Positions 1 to 7,144 of a stretch of DNA of 10,433 bases are shown here, piece after piece (position 1 is the first letter of the stretch; each line of letters begins with the position of its first letter). The notes under the pieces were generated by a model, which saw nothing but the letters and a program-made list of their open reading frames with translations, ran no database searches and was not told where the DNA came from. The position numbers and the translations under genes are program-made. Source of the DNA: Suilimivivens sp964393865 (GTDB lineage: Bacteria; Bacillota; Clostridia; Lachnospirales; Lachnospiraceae); the NCBI GenBank assembly GCA_964393865.1, contig CAYMUW010000067.1:1-10433 (forward strand), written 5' to 3'.

Positions 1-34
1 ATCAAGGTTTTTATAAGGAATTGAAACAAAAAAA

Positions 35-57
35 CAGGTAGTTTTTGACACTACCTG
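35..57 (+). other. Short hairpin in leader of the Rpn-type pseudogene
   Basis: Arms at 35-42 and 50-57 are perfectly complementary over 8 bases with a 7-base loop. The hairpin ends 8 bases before the ribosome binding site. No U-tract of terminator type follows it, so its role is unknown; it may only be a leader structure or the end of something left of the window. Confidence 0.35.
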
Positions 58-79
58 CCAGAATAAGGGAGGATACTAT

Positions 80-981
80 ATGAAAAAACGCATCGGAAGT
101 TTTTGGGTGGAGAAAATCAGACAATGGACAAACAGAAAGGTTCACAGACAGGTGAAGGACCGGTTGTTTCGTTTTCTCCTTGAGAAGGACAGGGGCACGC
201 TTTTGCAGTTGTATAATGCGCTTAATGAAACGAACTATACAGACGTATCGCAATTACAGGTAGTGACAATTGAAAGCGTGGTCTACATGGTGATGAAAAA
301 CGACCTTGCATTTGTGATTACGGGCGTATTAAACTTGTATGACATCAGAGTACATACAATCCGAATATGCCGGTACGATTTTTAATTTATCTTGCACAGG
401 AATATCAAAAGGTTATTGGGCAGGCAAAGGAGAGCTTATATGGAACCAGGCAGATAACCCGCCCCACTCCTAAGTGTATTGTGTTTTATAATGGAGACAA
501 AGAGGTTCCGGAGGAGCAGGTTTTGAAGCTCTCGGATGCGTTTGAAAATAAAGAGCATGAAGCCGATGTGGAATTAAAGGTTAGAATGCTGAATATTAAT
601 TACGGCTATAATACTGAGCTTATGAATAAGTGTCAGGTTTTAAAGGAGTATGCAGAATTTGTGGAGGTTACGAAAACATGTGCGGCAAATGGCAGCAATG
701 TGAAGACAGCCTTAAATCAGGCTATAGATTATTGCATAGAGAACGATATTCTGGCCAAATTCTTAAGAGAACATCGCGGGGAGGTGTTGGGAATGTTATT
801 AGAAGAATTTGATATAAAAAAGTATGAGAAATCGGTTAAGGAAGAAGGCCGATTAGAAGGGCAGGAAAGAATTAACTGTCTGTATCAGAGATTAAAAGCA
901 GATGGACGAACAGAAGATATTATGCGTGCGATTGATGATGAAGAATATCAAAAGCGGCTGCTTTTGGAATATGATTTATAA
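80..981 (+). pseudogene. Frameshifted Rpn-type PD-(D/E)XK nuclease / putative transposase
   Basis: The ATG at 80 follows a good ribosome binding site (AAGGGAGG, 65-72). Read without interruption, the gene would encode about 300 residues, a usual length for the Lachnospiraceae members I recall. The first frame runs 87 residues to the tyrosine codon at 338-340, then diverges and stops at 383-385. The conserved frame resumes at C343 and continues to the stop at 979-981. Restoring one A after 342 gives Leu-Tyr-Glu-His-Gln-Ser, the E-x-Q of the PD-(D/E)XK core; Asp75 in Lys-Asn-Asp-Leu is the likely upstream metal-binding Asp. An N-terminal Lys-Asp-Arg-Leu-Phe-Arg motif resembles that of the second Rpn-type gene at 8198-9281. 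The tail is charged with an Glu-Gly-Arg-Leu-Glu-Gly segment, as in Rpn proteins. Known Rpn proteins (E. coli RpnA) are DNA endonucleases that promote recombination. The internal ATG at 367 has no ribosome binding site, so reinitiation is unlikely. A sequencing error is the main alternative. Confidence 0.8.
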
Positions 982-999
982 TCATGCAAAGGAGTTAAC

Positions 1000-1938
1000 A
1001 TGATCGTTAACACAGGCAGCAGGACGGATATTCCTGCATATTTCAGTGAATGGTTTTATAACCGCATAAGGGAAGGTTATGTATTAACCAGAAATCCATA
1101 TTATCCTGAGCAGGTCAGCAAATACAGGCTTGCTCCTGAGGTGGTGGATGTTATTTGCTTTTGTACCAAAAATCCGGAGCCGATGCTGAAAAGACTGAAT
1201 GAACTTAAGGATTTTAAACAGCTTTGGTTTGTTACAATCACACCCTATGGCAAGGAAATTGAACCGGGTGTTCCTGAGAAGGATGCGGTAATTGCCTCCT
1301 TTAAAAAGCTTTCCGCTATGGTAGGAGTGAAAGCTGTCAGCTGGAGATATGATCCGATTTTTATAACGCAAAGATATTCTCTGGACTTTCATATCAGAAG
1401 CTTTGAACGGATGGCGGAGAGCTTGCAGGGATATGTGGACAACTGCGTCATCAGTTTTATAGATTTGTATGAGAAGACGAAAAGGAATTTCCCGGAAGCC
1501 AGAAATGTTTGCAGGGAAGAGCGTGAGACCATAGGCAGAGAGTTTGTCAAAATTGGAAAAAGATATGGAATAGTTATACGCTCCTGCTGTGAGGGGTCGG
1601 AACTTGAGAAGTATGGGGTGGACATCTCAGGATGCATGACCAAGGCTGTAGTGGAAAGAGCTATAGGCAGCAGCTTAAGTATTCCAAAAAGTAAAAAGCC
1701 TGCAAGGGAAACCTGCAATTGTTTATTGGGAAATGATATCGGTATGTATAATACCTGTGCCCACGGATGTGTTTACTGTTATGCTAATTATGATATGAAA
1801 ACGGTAGCCGGGAATATGAAGCAGCATGATCCTTTTTCGCCATTTTTGACAGGCGGTTTTCGGAAGGGAGACTGTATAAAGGATGCAAAGCAGGAAACCT
1901 ATATAGACGGGCAGTTAAGTTTTTTTCGTGATATTTGA
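1000..1938 (+). CDS. DUF1848 family protein with C-terminal CX3CX2C cluster
   Basis: A 312-residue protein of unknown function that I recognise as DUF1848. Family hallmarks seen are Ser-Arg-Thr-Asp-Ile-Pro-Ala at residues 7-13, Thr-Lys-Asn-Pro at 56-59, Trp-Arg-Tyr-Asp-Pro-Ile at 115-120 and Ser-Phe-Ile-Asp-Leu-Tyr at 152-157. Near the C-terminus lie Asn-Asp-Ile-Gly (245-248) and Cys253-X3-Cys257-X2-Cys260 followed by Tyr-Ala-Asn. That spacing is the one used by radical SAM enzymes to hold a 4Fe-4S cluster, and the context resembles spore-photoproduct-lyase-like proteins. Further cysteine pairs (196/197, 239/241) add to a metal-binding look. No signal peptide or membrane segment is seen, so it should be cytoplasmic. 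The start has a ribosome binding site (AAAGGAG, 988-994) and lies 18 bases after the Rpn-type pseudogene, with which it is probably co-transcribed. The enzymatic role is not known and none is claimed. Confidence 0.9.
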   Translation: MIVNTGSRTDIPAYFSEWFYNRIREGYVLTRNPYYPEQVSKYRLAPEVVDVICFCTKNPEPMLKRLNELKDFKQLWFVTITPYGKEIEPGVPEKDAVIASFKKLSAMVGVKAVSWRYDPIFITQRYSLDFHIRSFERMAESLQGYVDNCVISFIDLYEKTKRNFPEARNVCREERETIGREFVKIGKRYGIVIRSCCEGSELEKYGVDISGCMTKAVVERAIGSSLSIPKSKKPARETCNCLLGNDIGMYNTCAHGCVYCYANYDMKTVAGNMKQHDPFSPFLTGGFRKGDCIKDAKQETYIDGQLSFFRDI

Positions 1939-1966
1939 AAATTACGGTTAAAATGTACAGAGAAGG

Positions 1967-2000
1967 AGTCAACAATTTTGGAAAAGATTGTTGACTTTTT
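1967..2000 (+). terminator. Rho-independent terminator after the DUF1848 gene
   Basis: Arms 1967-1979 and 1984-1996 form a 13-pair stem with one G-U pair and a GGAA tetraloop, followed directly by a run of T to 2000. It starts 28 bases after the DUF1848 stop codon. The 3' arm also contains TTGACT, a good -35 element for the next operon. Confidence 0.88.
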
Positions 2001-2020
2001 GATTTTACTTGATTTATAAA
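1991..2020 (+). promoter_or_regulatory. Candidate sigma-A promoter for the trkA operon
   Basis: TTGACT (1991-1996, five of six matches) and TATAAA (2015-2020, five of six) are separated by 18 bases. The -35 lies inside the 3' arm of the preceding terminator. Transcription would start near 2027, giving a leader of about 185 bases. A perfect TATAAT at 2054-2059 is an alternative -10, but no convincing -35 lies upstream of it. Confidence 0.55.
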
Positions 2021-2140
2021 GTGAAAGTGGTAGCATGATATATGGACTTGCGTTATAATAATACAGTGTATTAACAGCTGAAATGATTTTTTTGTAAAAG
2101 AAAGCAGATAATAAGGTTTAAAATATAAATTTTCAACCAA

Positions 2141-2206
2141 CAAGTTTTGTGCTGCGCCAAAACTTGAGCCATTAGCTGCTCCAAAGATACAGTCGCAGCA
2201 TGGAGG
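2141..2206 (+). promoter_or_regulatory. Possible pseudoknot leader structure next to the trkA ribosome binding site
   Basis: Arms 2141-2149 and 2158-2166 form a perfect 9-pair hairpin. Seven bases of its 8-base loop (2150-2156, TGCTGCG) are exactly complementary to 2194-2200 (CGCAGCA), which abuts the ribosome binding site at 2201-2206. Hairpin plus loop pairing would make an H-type pseudoknot able to affect translation start. I do not recognise a known riboswitch class; the GGGGAACC core I associate with c-di-AMP riboswitches is absent. Confidence 0.4.
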
Positions 2207-2212
2207 CTAAAA

Positions 2213-3595
2213 GTGAAACATCGCAACGATATGAAAATATTTATCGTAGGCGGGGGAGAGATTGGAAGCGCCCTGGCCGGCCAGCTCTCAAGAGATGGCT
2301 ATGAACTGACAGTTATTGATAGAAATCCGGATGTTGTGGGAAGTCTTAGCAATTCTATGGATATTATCTGTTATGAAGGAAACGGTGCATCCTATGCCAC
2401 CTTACAGGAGCTTGGCGCCGGTAGAGCAGATATCTGGATTGCTGTTACGGAATCAGATGAGCTTAATATTTTAAGCTGTATGACCGCACATATGCTTGGA
2501 GCCAAGCACACCATTGCCCGTATCAGGGATGTGGATTATGCAAGGCAGAATCGCTTTTATAGAGATAAGCTTGGTCTTTCCATGATTATTAATCCCGAGC
2601 TTGCAACTGCCATGGAAATTGTAAGGCTGTTGCGTTTTCCTTTGGCTACCAGAGTGGAGGTGTTTGCCAAAGGGCGTGCTGAGCTTGTGCAGATCAGTGT
2701 CAGAGAGGAGAGCCCTCTTGTTGGGAAATCCCTGATTGAAATTAATCAGAATATGGGTATTAATTTGTTGATTTGTGCGGTGGTACGTCAGGGGGAAGCT
2801 TTTGTACCCAAAGGCGATACGGTAATCTGTAAAGACGATATTTTATATATGACAGGGGCAGCAGAGGAATTTCGTAAGTCCTTTAAGAAGCTGAAGCTTC
2901 CGGTAAAACCTCTTCAATCTGTTATGATTGCGGGTGCAGGAAGAATTTCCTATTATCTTGCGGAGGCTGTTTTGCAGCAGGGCGCCAAGGTGACGCTGCT
3001 GGAAAAGGATAAGGAGGAGGCAGAGGAGATAGCCGAAGCCATTAAAGGAATTAATGTAGTTTGTGATGATGCATTGGCTTATTTTGACTCCATGTCACAG
3101 ACGGATATTCAAAATACGGATGCGTTTATCACGATTACGGATAATGATGAATACAATCTGGTGGCTGCCATGTACGGGGAATCACAGGGGATCGGCAAAG
3201 TGATTTCCAGAATTAATGCCAAATCAAGATTAAAGGTACTGCCTGTGCAAAGTAAAATTTGTACGATTTCAAGGGAAGATGTTGCAGCTGACCGTATTCT
3301 TGGCTACAGCCGTTCTTTGCTGAATGCCGAGGATAAGGATGCAGTGGAGTCTTTGTACAGGCTGATGGATGGTAAGATAGAATTTATTGAGTTTAAGGTG
3401 GATGAGAAGGATAAAAATCTGAATGTACCGCTGAAGAATTTGAAGATGAAGCGCAATATGCTGATTGGCTGTATCATCAGAGATTTTGCAACTATTATTC
3501 CCAGAGGGGATGATGTGATCCTGCCGGGGGATACGGTCCTTGTAGCGGTGATTAACAGACAGATTGCACGTCTGGAGGATATTTTTGATTCTTAG
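2213..3595 (+). CDS. trkA: Trk potassium uptake system NAD(H)-binding subunit TrkA
   Basis: A 460-residue cytosolic gating protein that sits on the TrkH channel and controls potassium entry in response to nucleotides. It has the double RCK build typical of TrkA. The first Rossmann domain (about 7-125) has Gly13-Gly-Gly-Glu-Ile-Gly18 and ribose-binding Asp36, followed by a TrkA-C domain (about 145-225). The second Rossmann domain (about 235-352) has Gly241-Ala-Gly-Arg-Ile-Ser and Glu264, followed by a second TrkA-C domain (about 385-458). The length fits TrkA, not the single-domain KtrA of about 220 residues. I chose the GTG start at 2213 because GGAGG (2202-2206) lies 6 bases upstream; the in-frame ATG at 2231 would start right at the first beta strand but lacks a ribosome binding site. 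It is the first gene of a probable operon with trkH 45 bases downstream. Confidence 0.95.
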   Translation: MKHRNDMKIFIVGGGEIGSALAGQLSRDGYELTVIDRNPDVVGSLSNSMDIICYEGNGASYATLQELGAGRADIWIAVTESDELNILSCMTAHMLGAKHTIARIRDVDYARQNRFYRDKLGLSMIINPELATAMEIVRLLRFPLATRVEVFAKGRAELVQISVREESPLVGKSLIEINQNMGINLLICAVVRQGEAFVPKGDTVICKDDILYMTGAAEEFRKSFKKLKLPVKPLQSVMIAGAGRISYYLAEAVLQQGAKVTLLEKDKEEAEEIAEAIKGINVVCDDALAYFDSMSQTDIQNTDAFITITDNDEYNLVAAMYGESQGIGKVISRINAKSRLKVLPVQSKICTISREDVAADRILGYSRSLLNAEDKDAVESLYRLMDGKIEFIEFKVDEKDKNLNVPLKNLKMKRNMLIGCIIRDFATIIPRGDDVILPGDTVLVAVINRQIARLEDIFDS

Positions 3596-3640
3596 TGAGG
3601 CGAGGAACAGATTGCAGATATCAGAAAGGCGTAACTCTAG

Positions 3641-5080
3641 ATGAATAAAAGAAAAATTATCAGCATTATCGGTAAGATTATTTTAATAGAAGCGGTGCTT
3701 ATGATCCCGGCACTTTTGGTGTCGGCGTATTATAGGGATGGAGACACGGCTGCATTTGCATGCACAATGATTCCAGCATTGATTGTCGGTATTCTTTTTT
3801 CCTCCGTGAAACAGTCGGACAGAAGAATGAGCAGTCGGGATGGATATTTCATTGTTGCGGCTGCATGGATTATCATATCACTGATAGGAGCCGTGCCGCT
3901 TTATCTTGCGGGGGGATTTCCCTCCTATTGGAATGCATTGTTTGAAATTGTATCAGGATTCAGTACCACGGGGGCATCCGTGCTTGCAGAGCCTGCAGAG
4001 CTTGGCCACGGCGTGCTTTTCTGGCGAAGCTTTACTCATTGGATCGGCGGTATGGGTGTGCTTGTATTTGTGCTTATGGTTATGCCCATGGAAAATGACA
4101 ATTCCATGCACCTTGTGCGTGCGGAGGTTCCGGGACCTACGGCCGGAAAGCTGGTTCCGAGAATGCGTACCACCTCCATGATTTTATATGGTATTTACAC
4201 GGTAATGACGTTATTTTTACTGGTTTTGCTGTTGATTGGCAGGATGCCCTTGTTTGACAGCTTCTGTATTGCCTTTGGCACAGCGGGAACAGGCGGTTTT
4301 GCGATCAATTCGGCAGGAATTGCAGGTTATAACAGCACTTATATAGAAATCGTGCTCGGGATATTCATGCTTTTATTTGGCATTAATTTTAATATGTATC
4401 ATTTGATTTTGCTTGGGAAAATAAAGGATGTTCTGAAGTCAGAGGAAATAAAGGTATATTTTGGCATTGTCTTTCTGGCTACCGCTGCGATCTCGGTCAA
4501 CACCTTCAGCAAGGTCATAGGGATAGGTTCCACCATCAGAAATGCTTTTTTTCAGGTGGCAAGTATTATTACCACGTCAGGCTTTGCCACGGTGGACTTT
4601 AATTTGTGGCCGGCATTTTCCAAGCACACCATTGTACTGTTGATGATTATAGGAGCCTGTGCGGGTTCCACCGGCGGCGGTTTTAAAATATCCCGTTTAA
4701 TTATTCTGGTGAAAGCCTTCTTTGCGGAAATCAGGCATATTATTACGCCCAAGGCGGTGATTACCGTCAGGGTAGACGGAAAATCACTGGATAAGGATAC
4801 GCTGAATTCCACCAAGATTTATGCAGCGGCATATATGATCCTGATTTGTGTATTTACATGGATCTTGTCATTGGACGGGAAAGACCTGACTACCAATCTG
4901 ACTGCGGTTTTATCCTGCTTTAACAATATTGGGCCGGGACTTTCCAAGGTGGGTCCTATGAGCAATTTCAGTGTGTTTTCCGACTGGGCGCAGGTGCTTT
5001 TATCCATAGTCATGCTTACGGGAAGATTGGAGATTTTCCCGATGTTTCTATTGTTTGCAAAATCAACACATGACAGGTAG
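3641..5080 (+). CDS. trkH: Trk/Ktr potassium channel-like transporter TrkH
   Basis: A 479-residue polytopic membrane protein, the potassium-conducting subunit partnered by TrkA. The four pore-loop repeats of the superfamily are visible: Ser-Thr-Thr-Gly at 108-111, Ala-Gly-Thr-Gly-Gly at 215-219, Thr-Thr-Ser-Gly-Phe at 311-315 and Asn-Asn-Ile-Gly-Pro-Gly at 428-433. Each carries the glycine that shapes the selectivity filter. The family motif Ala-Gly-Ser-Thr-Gly-Gly-Gly-Phe-Lys is at 341-349, and Gly-Arg-Leu-Glu-Ile-Phe-Pro at 461-467. Hydrophobic segments lie near 8-30, 38-54, 70-90, 125-148, 180-200, 233-258, 272-290, 393-410 and 450-475. The length matches TrkH/KtrB proteins, so it is complete. 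The ribosome binding site is modest (GAAAGG, 3624-3629, 11 bases before ATG), which may mean translation coupled to trkA. KtrB is the alternative name, but the double-domain TrkA next to it favours TrkH. Confidence 0.95.
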   Translation: MNKRKIISIIGKIILIEAVLMIPALLVSAYYRDGDTAAFACTMIPALIVGILFSSVKQSDRRMSSRDGYFIVAAAWIIISLIGAVPLYLAGGFPSYWNALFEIVSGFSTTGASVLAEPAELGHGVLFWRSFTHWIGGMGVLVFVLMVMPMENDNSMHLVRAEVPGPTAGKLVPRMRTTSMILYGIYTVMTLFLLVLLLIGRMPLFDSFCIAFGTAGTGGFAINSAGIAGYNSTYIEIVLGIFMLLFGINFNMYHLILLGKIKDVLKSEEIKVYFGIVFLATAAISVNTFSKVIGIGSTIRNAFFQVASIITTSGFATVDFNLWPAFSKHTIVLLMIIGACAGSTGGGFKISRLIILVKAFFAEIRHIITPKAVITVRVDGKSLDKDTLNSTKIYAAAYMILICVFTWILSLDGKDLTTNLTAVLSCFNNIGPGLSKVGPMSNFSVFSDWAQVLLSIVMLTGRLEIFPMFLLFAKSTHDR

Positions 5081-5092
5081 GGGGGAATATGA

Positions 5093-5419
5093 ATGACTGA
5101 TTTTACAGTAAGTGAAATGCTGACAATGCAACAAAATTTACAGGATAAATATAAAGATAAATGGGAGCCTATATCCCCTGACACAGGGAAAAACAAAATG
5201 CTGTGGATGATAGCGGAAATGGGAGAGGTTATCGATATTGTAAAGAAAAACAGTACTGATCAAATAATGGAAGAGGGCGAAATCCGTAAATGGTTTGTTG
5301 AGGAGATGGCTGATGTTTTAATGTTCTATAATGATATGATGCTGTGCTATGGGATAACTGTTGACGAATTGAAGCAATCCTACACTGAAAAGTATGAAAA
5401 AAATATGAAGCGCTGGTAA
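5093..5419 (+). CDS. MazG-like nucleotide pyrophosphohydrolase
   Basis: A 108-residue protein of the all-alpha NTP pyrophosphohydrolase type (MazG/dUTPase-2 group), which removes pyrophosphate from (d)NTPs. Both metal-binding elements are visible: Glu42-x-x-Glu45 in Ala-Glu-Met-Gly-Glu-Val-Ile-Asp, and Glu71-x-x-Asp74 in Glu-Glu-Met-Ala-Asp-Val-Leu. About 25 residues separate them, as expected for one helical-pair unit. A single short unit like this usually works as a dimer or tetramer. The start at 5093 follows GGGGG (5081-5085) by 7 bases. A second ATG at 5089 opens only a three-codon frame (Met-Asn-Asp-stop) overlapping this start. The gene lies 12 bases after trkH and 18 before dcd. With dcd adjacent, a dUTP or other dNTP substrate is a reasonable guess, but the substrate cannot be read from sequence. 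Confidence 0.85.
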   Translation: MTDFTVSEMLTMQQNLQDKYKDKWEPISPDTGKNKMLWMIAEMGEVIDIVKKNSTDQIMEEGEIRKWFVEEMADVLMFYNDMMLCYGITVDELKQSYTEKYEKNMKRW

Positions 5420-5437
5420 AACGAAGAGGTGGCAAGA

Positions 5438-5983
5438 ATGATACTGTCAGATAAAACAATTAAAGAAATGTTAACCAAAGGAACCTTGGAGATAGCGCCG
5501 TTGACAGAGCAGCAAATACAGCCTGCCAGTGTTGACATTCGTTTGGGAGATACATTCAGCGTGGTAGAGGATTCTTCCACAGGAATTATTACTCTGGAAG
5601 AGGAGATAAAGTATAAGACCATAAAAACGGATACTTATCTTTTATTGCCGGGGCAGTTTGTTTTGGCTACGACGATCGAATATTTTTCCTTGCCCAATAA
5701 TCTGACGGCATTTGTGGAAGGAAGAAGTTCATTGGGGCGTATGGGATTATTTATACAAAATGCGGGATGGGTTGATCCGGGATTTAAAGGAGAAATCACC
5801 CTGGAATTATACAATTCCAATCGCTGTGCCATTGAATTGAAAGCAGGACGCAGGGTAGGACAGCTGGTTTTTGCGGAGATGGACCAGGAGGCCTTAAATC
5901 CATATCATGGAAAATATCAGGGACAAAAAGGCGCCACGGGTTCGTTGGTTTTCATGGATCGTGAGCCCCGCTGCCGGAATTGA
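5438..5983 (+). CDS. dcd: dCTP deaminase, possibly bifunctional dCTP deaminase/dUTPase
   Basis: A 181-residue cytosolic enzyme of the dUTPase/dCTP deaminase fold, normally a homotrimer, that deaminates dCTP to dUTP on the route to dTTP. It starts Met-Ile-Leu-Ser-Asp, the usual family N-terminus. Conserved parts are Ser31-Val-Asp-Ile-Arg-Leu-Gly, Gly95-Arg-Ser-Ser-Leu-Gly-Arg101, and Asp113-Pro-Gly-Phe leading to catalytic Glu123 in Thr-Leu-Glu-Leu-Tyr-Asn. The C-terminal lid contains Lys159-Tyr-Gln-Gly-Gln. Ala109-Gly110-Trp before Val-Asp-Pro-Gly resembles the bifunctional Methanocaldococcus jannaschii enzyme (Ala-Gly-Trp), whereas E. coli Dcd has Ala-His at this point, so direct formation of dUMP is possible. 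An in-frame GTG at 5429 would add three residues, but GAGGTGG (5426-5432) is better read as the ribosome binding site for the ATG at 5438. It is the last gene of the trkA operon, ending just before a strong terminator. Confidence 0.93.
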   Translation: MILSDKTIKEMLTKGTLEIAPLTEQQIQPASVDIRLGDTFSVVEDSSTGIITLEEEIKYKTIKTDTYLLLPGQFVLATTIEYFSLPNNLTAFVEGRSSLGRMGLFIQNAGWVDPGFKGEITLELYNSNRCAIELKAGRRVGQLVFAEMDQEALNPYHGKYQGQKGATGSLVFMDREPRCRN

Positions 5984-5991
5984 AGCATAAT

Positions 5992-6045
5992 AAAAGAGAA
6001 GCGTCACACCATAACGATTTTTAGTTATAGCGTGGCGCTTCTTTT
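5992..6045. terminator. Bidirectional terminator between dcd and buk
   Basis: Left arm 5992-6015 and right arm 6024-6045 form a long imperfect stem (AAGCGTCAC against GTGGCGCTT plus ATAAC against GTTAT) with an 8-base loop. An A-rich stretch lies on the left (5988-5995) and a T-rich one on the right (6039-6046), so it can stop transcription from both sides. It lies between the convergent dcd (+) and buk (-) genes and serves both operons. Confidence 0.9.
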
Positions 6046-6057
6046 ATGATACATTTA

Positions 6058-7125
6058 TTAATATTCCAGTGCCTTTTCCTCACCATTCATAACACGGAGA
6101 GAACCCTGAGCCAGAGCAAGAAGCTCGTCTTCACCGGGATAAACAGTGAAAGGAGCGATAAATTCGGCTCTTTCCTTTAATCCGGCAACCACTGCCTTGT
6201 CGTAAGCGATACCGCCTGTAACAATGATCTGGTCTACTTTCCCTTTCAGAACACATGCCATGGAGCCGATATTCTTAGCTACCTGCATGATGAAGGCTTC
6301 GCGGACTTCTGCAGCTTTCTCATCGCCGTCTGCAATCATCTTTTCCACGTCACGCATATCGTTGGTTCCTAAATAAGCATTGAAACCGCCGTTTCCAACA
6401 GCCTTCTTGTAAACTTCCTTTTCGGAATACTTACCGGAGAAGCACAGCTTAATCAATGCGCCGGTAGGTACTGCACCGGCTCTTTCAGGAGAAAATGCGC
6501 CGTCACCGTCCAAAGCGTTAAATACATCAATAACACGTCCCTGTTCGTGAGCGCCTACGGAAACGCCGCCGCCCATATGCACAACCACCAGATTTAAGGA
6601 GTCATAGGGTTTGCCCTGCTCCTTAGCATAGCGTTTGGCAACAGCCTTCTGGTTCAGCGCATGGAACACGCTGGTACGGGGCAGCTCAGGAACACCTGAA
6701 TATCTGGAGATGGGCATCAGTTCATCCACAACAACAGGATCGACAATATAAGAAGGAACGCCGATAGAGTCTGCAATTTCTCTGGCCAGAATGCCGCCCA
6801 GGTTGGAAGCGTGCTGACCCTGTACACCGATCTTCAAGTCCTCTAATAAATCGTCGCTTACGGCATAGGTACCGCCGGGTATAGGCTTTAACATACCGCC
6901 GCGGCCTACGATAACCTGCAGAGACTTGATATCAAAATCCTTTTTGGCAAGAAGATCAAGAATGATCTGTTTGCGGAAATCCTTCTGATCTACAATGGAA
7001 GCATACTGCGCAATTTCCTCAGTAGAGTGGCGAAGGGTTTCTTCGAATAAAAGGGTTTCATCCTCGAATACACCGATCTTGGTGGAGGTGGAACCGGGGT
7101 TAATGATTAAACTTTTAATAGACAT
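6058..7125 (-). CDS. buk: Butyrate kinase
   Basis: A 355-residue cytosolic kinase of the acetate/butyrate kinase (ASKHA) family. It transfers phosphate from butyryl phosphate to ADP, giving butyrate and ATP. Visible motifs are Asn9-Pro-Gly-Ser-Thr-Ser-Thr-Lys16 (N-terminal phosphate loop), Gly74-Arg-Gly-Gly77, His183-Met-Gly-Gly-Gly (adenosine motif region), Asp207-Gly-Asp-Gly and Gly304-Gly-Ile. The length fits butyrate kinase (about 355) and not acetate kinase (about 400). I set the start at the ATG complementary to 7123-7125 because GGGAGGAA (complement of 7131-7138) lies just upstream; a TTG at 7140 would place that site inside the coding region. It lies 19 bases after ptb on the same strand, so the two are co-transcribed in the classical ptb-buk order. 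Branched-chain fatty acid kinase is a less likely alternative. Confidence 0.95.
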   Translation of the reverse strand: MSIKSLIINPGSTSTKIGVFEDETLLFEETLRHSTEEIAQYASIVDQKDFRKQIILDLLAKKDFDIKSLQVIVGRGGMLKPIPGGTYAVSDDLLEDLKIGVQGQHASNLGGILAREIADSIGVPSYIVDPVVVDELMPISRYSGVPELPRTSVFHALNQKAVAKRYAKEQGKPYDSLNLVVVHMGGGVSVGAHEQGRVIDVFNALDGDGAFSPERAGAVPTGALIKLCFSGKYSEKEVYKKAVGNGGFNAYLGTNDMRDVEKMIADGDEKAAEVREAFIMQVAKNIGSMACVLKGKVDQIIVTGGIAYDKAVVAGLKERAEFIAPFTVYPGEDELLALAQGSLRVMNGEEKALEY

Positions 7126-7144
7126 TTGCTTTCCTCCCAATTAT

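Noticed and set aside
1980..2020. Short frame starting TTG at 1978 after an AGGAG-like site
   Set aside because: It is inside the terminator hairpin, is only about a dozen codons long and has no recognisable content.
2027..2212. c-di-AMP (ydaO-type) riboswitch before trkA
   Set aside because: Plausible from gene context, but the G-rich conserved core is absent.
3906..4181. Frame-shifted open frame inside trkH on the same strand
   Set aside because: The trkH frame is continuous with all four pore motifs; this is a shadow frame.
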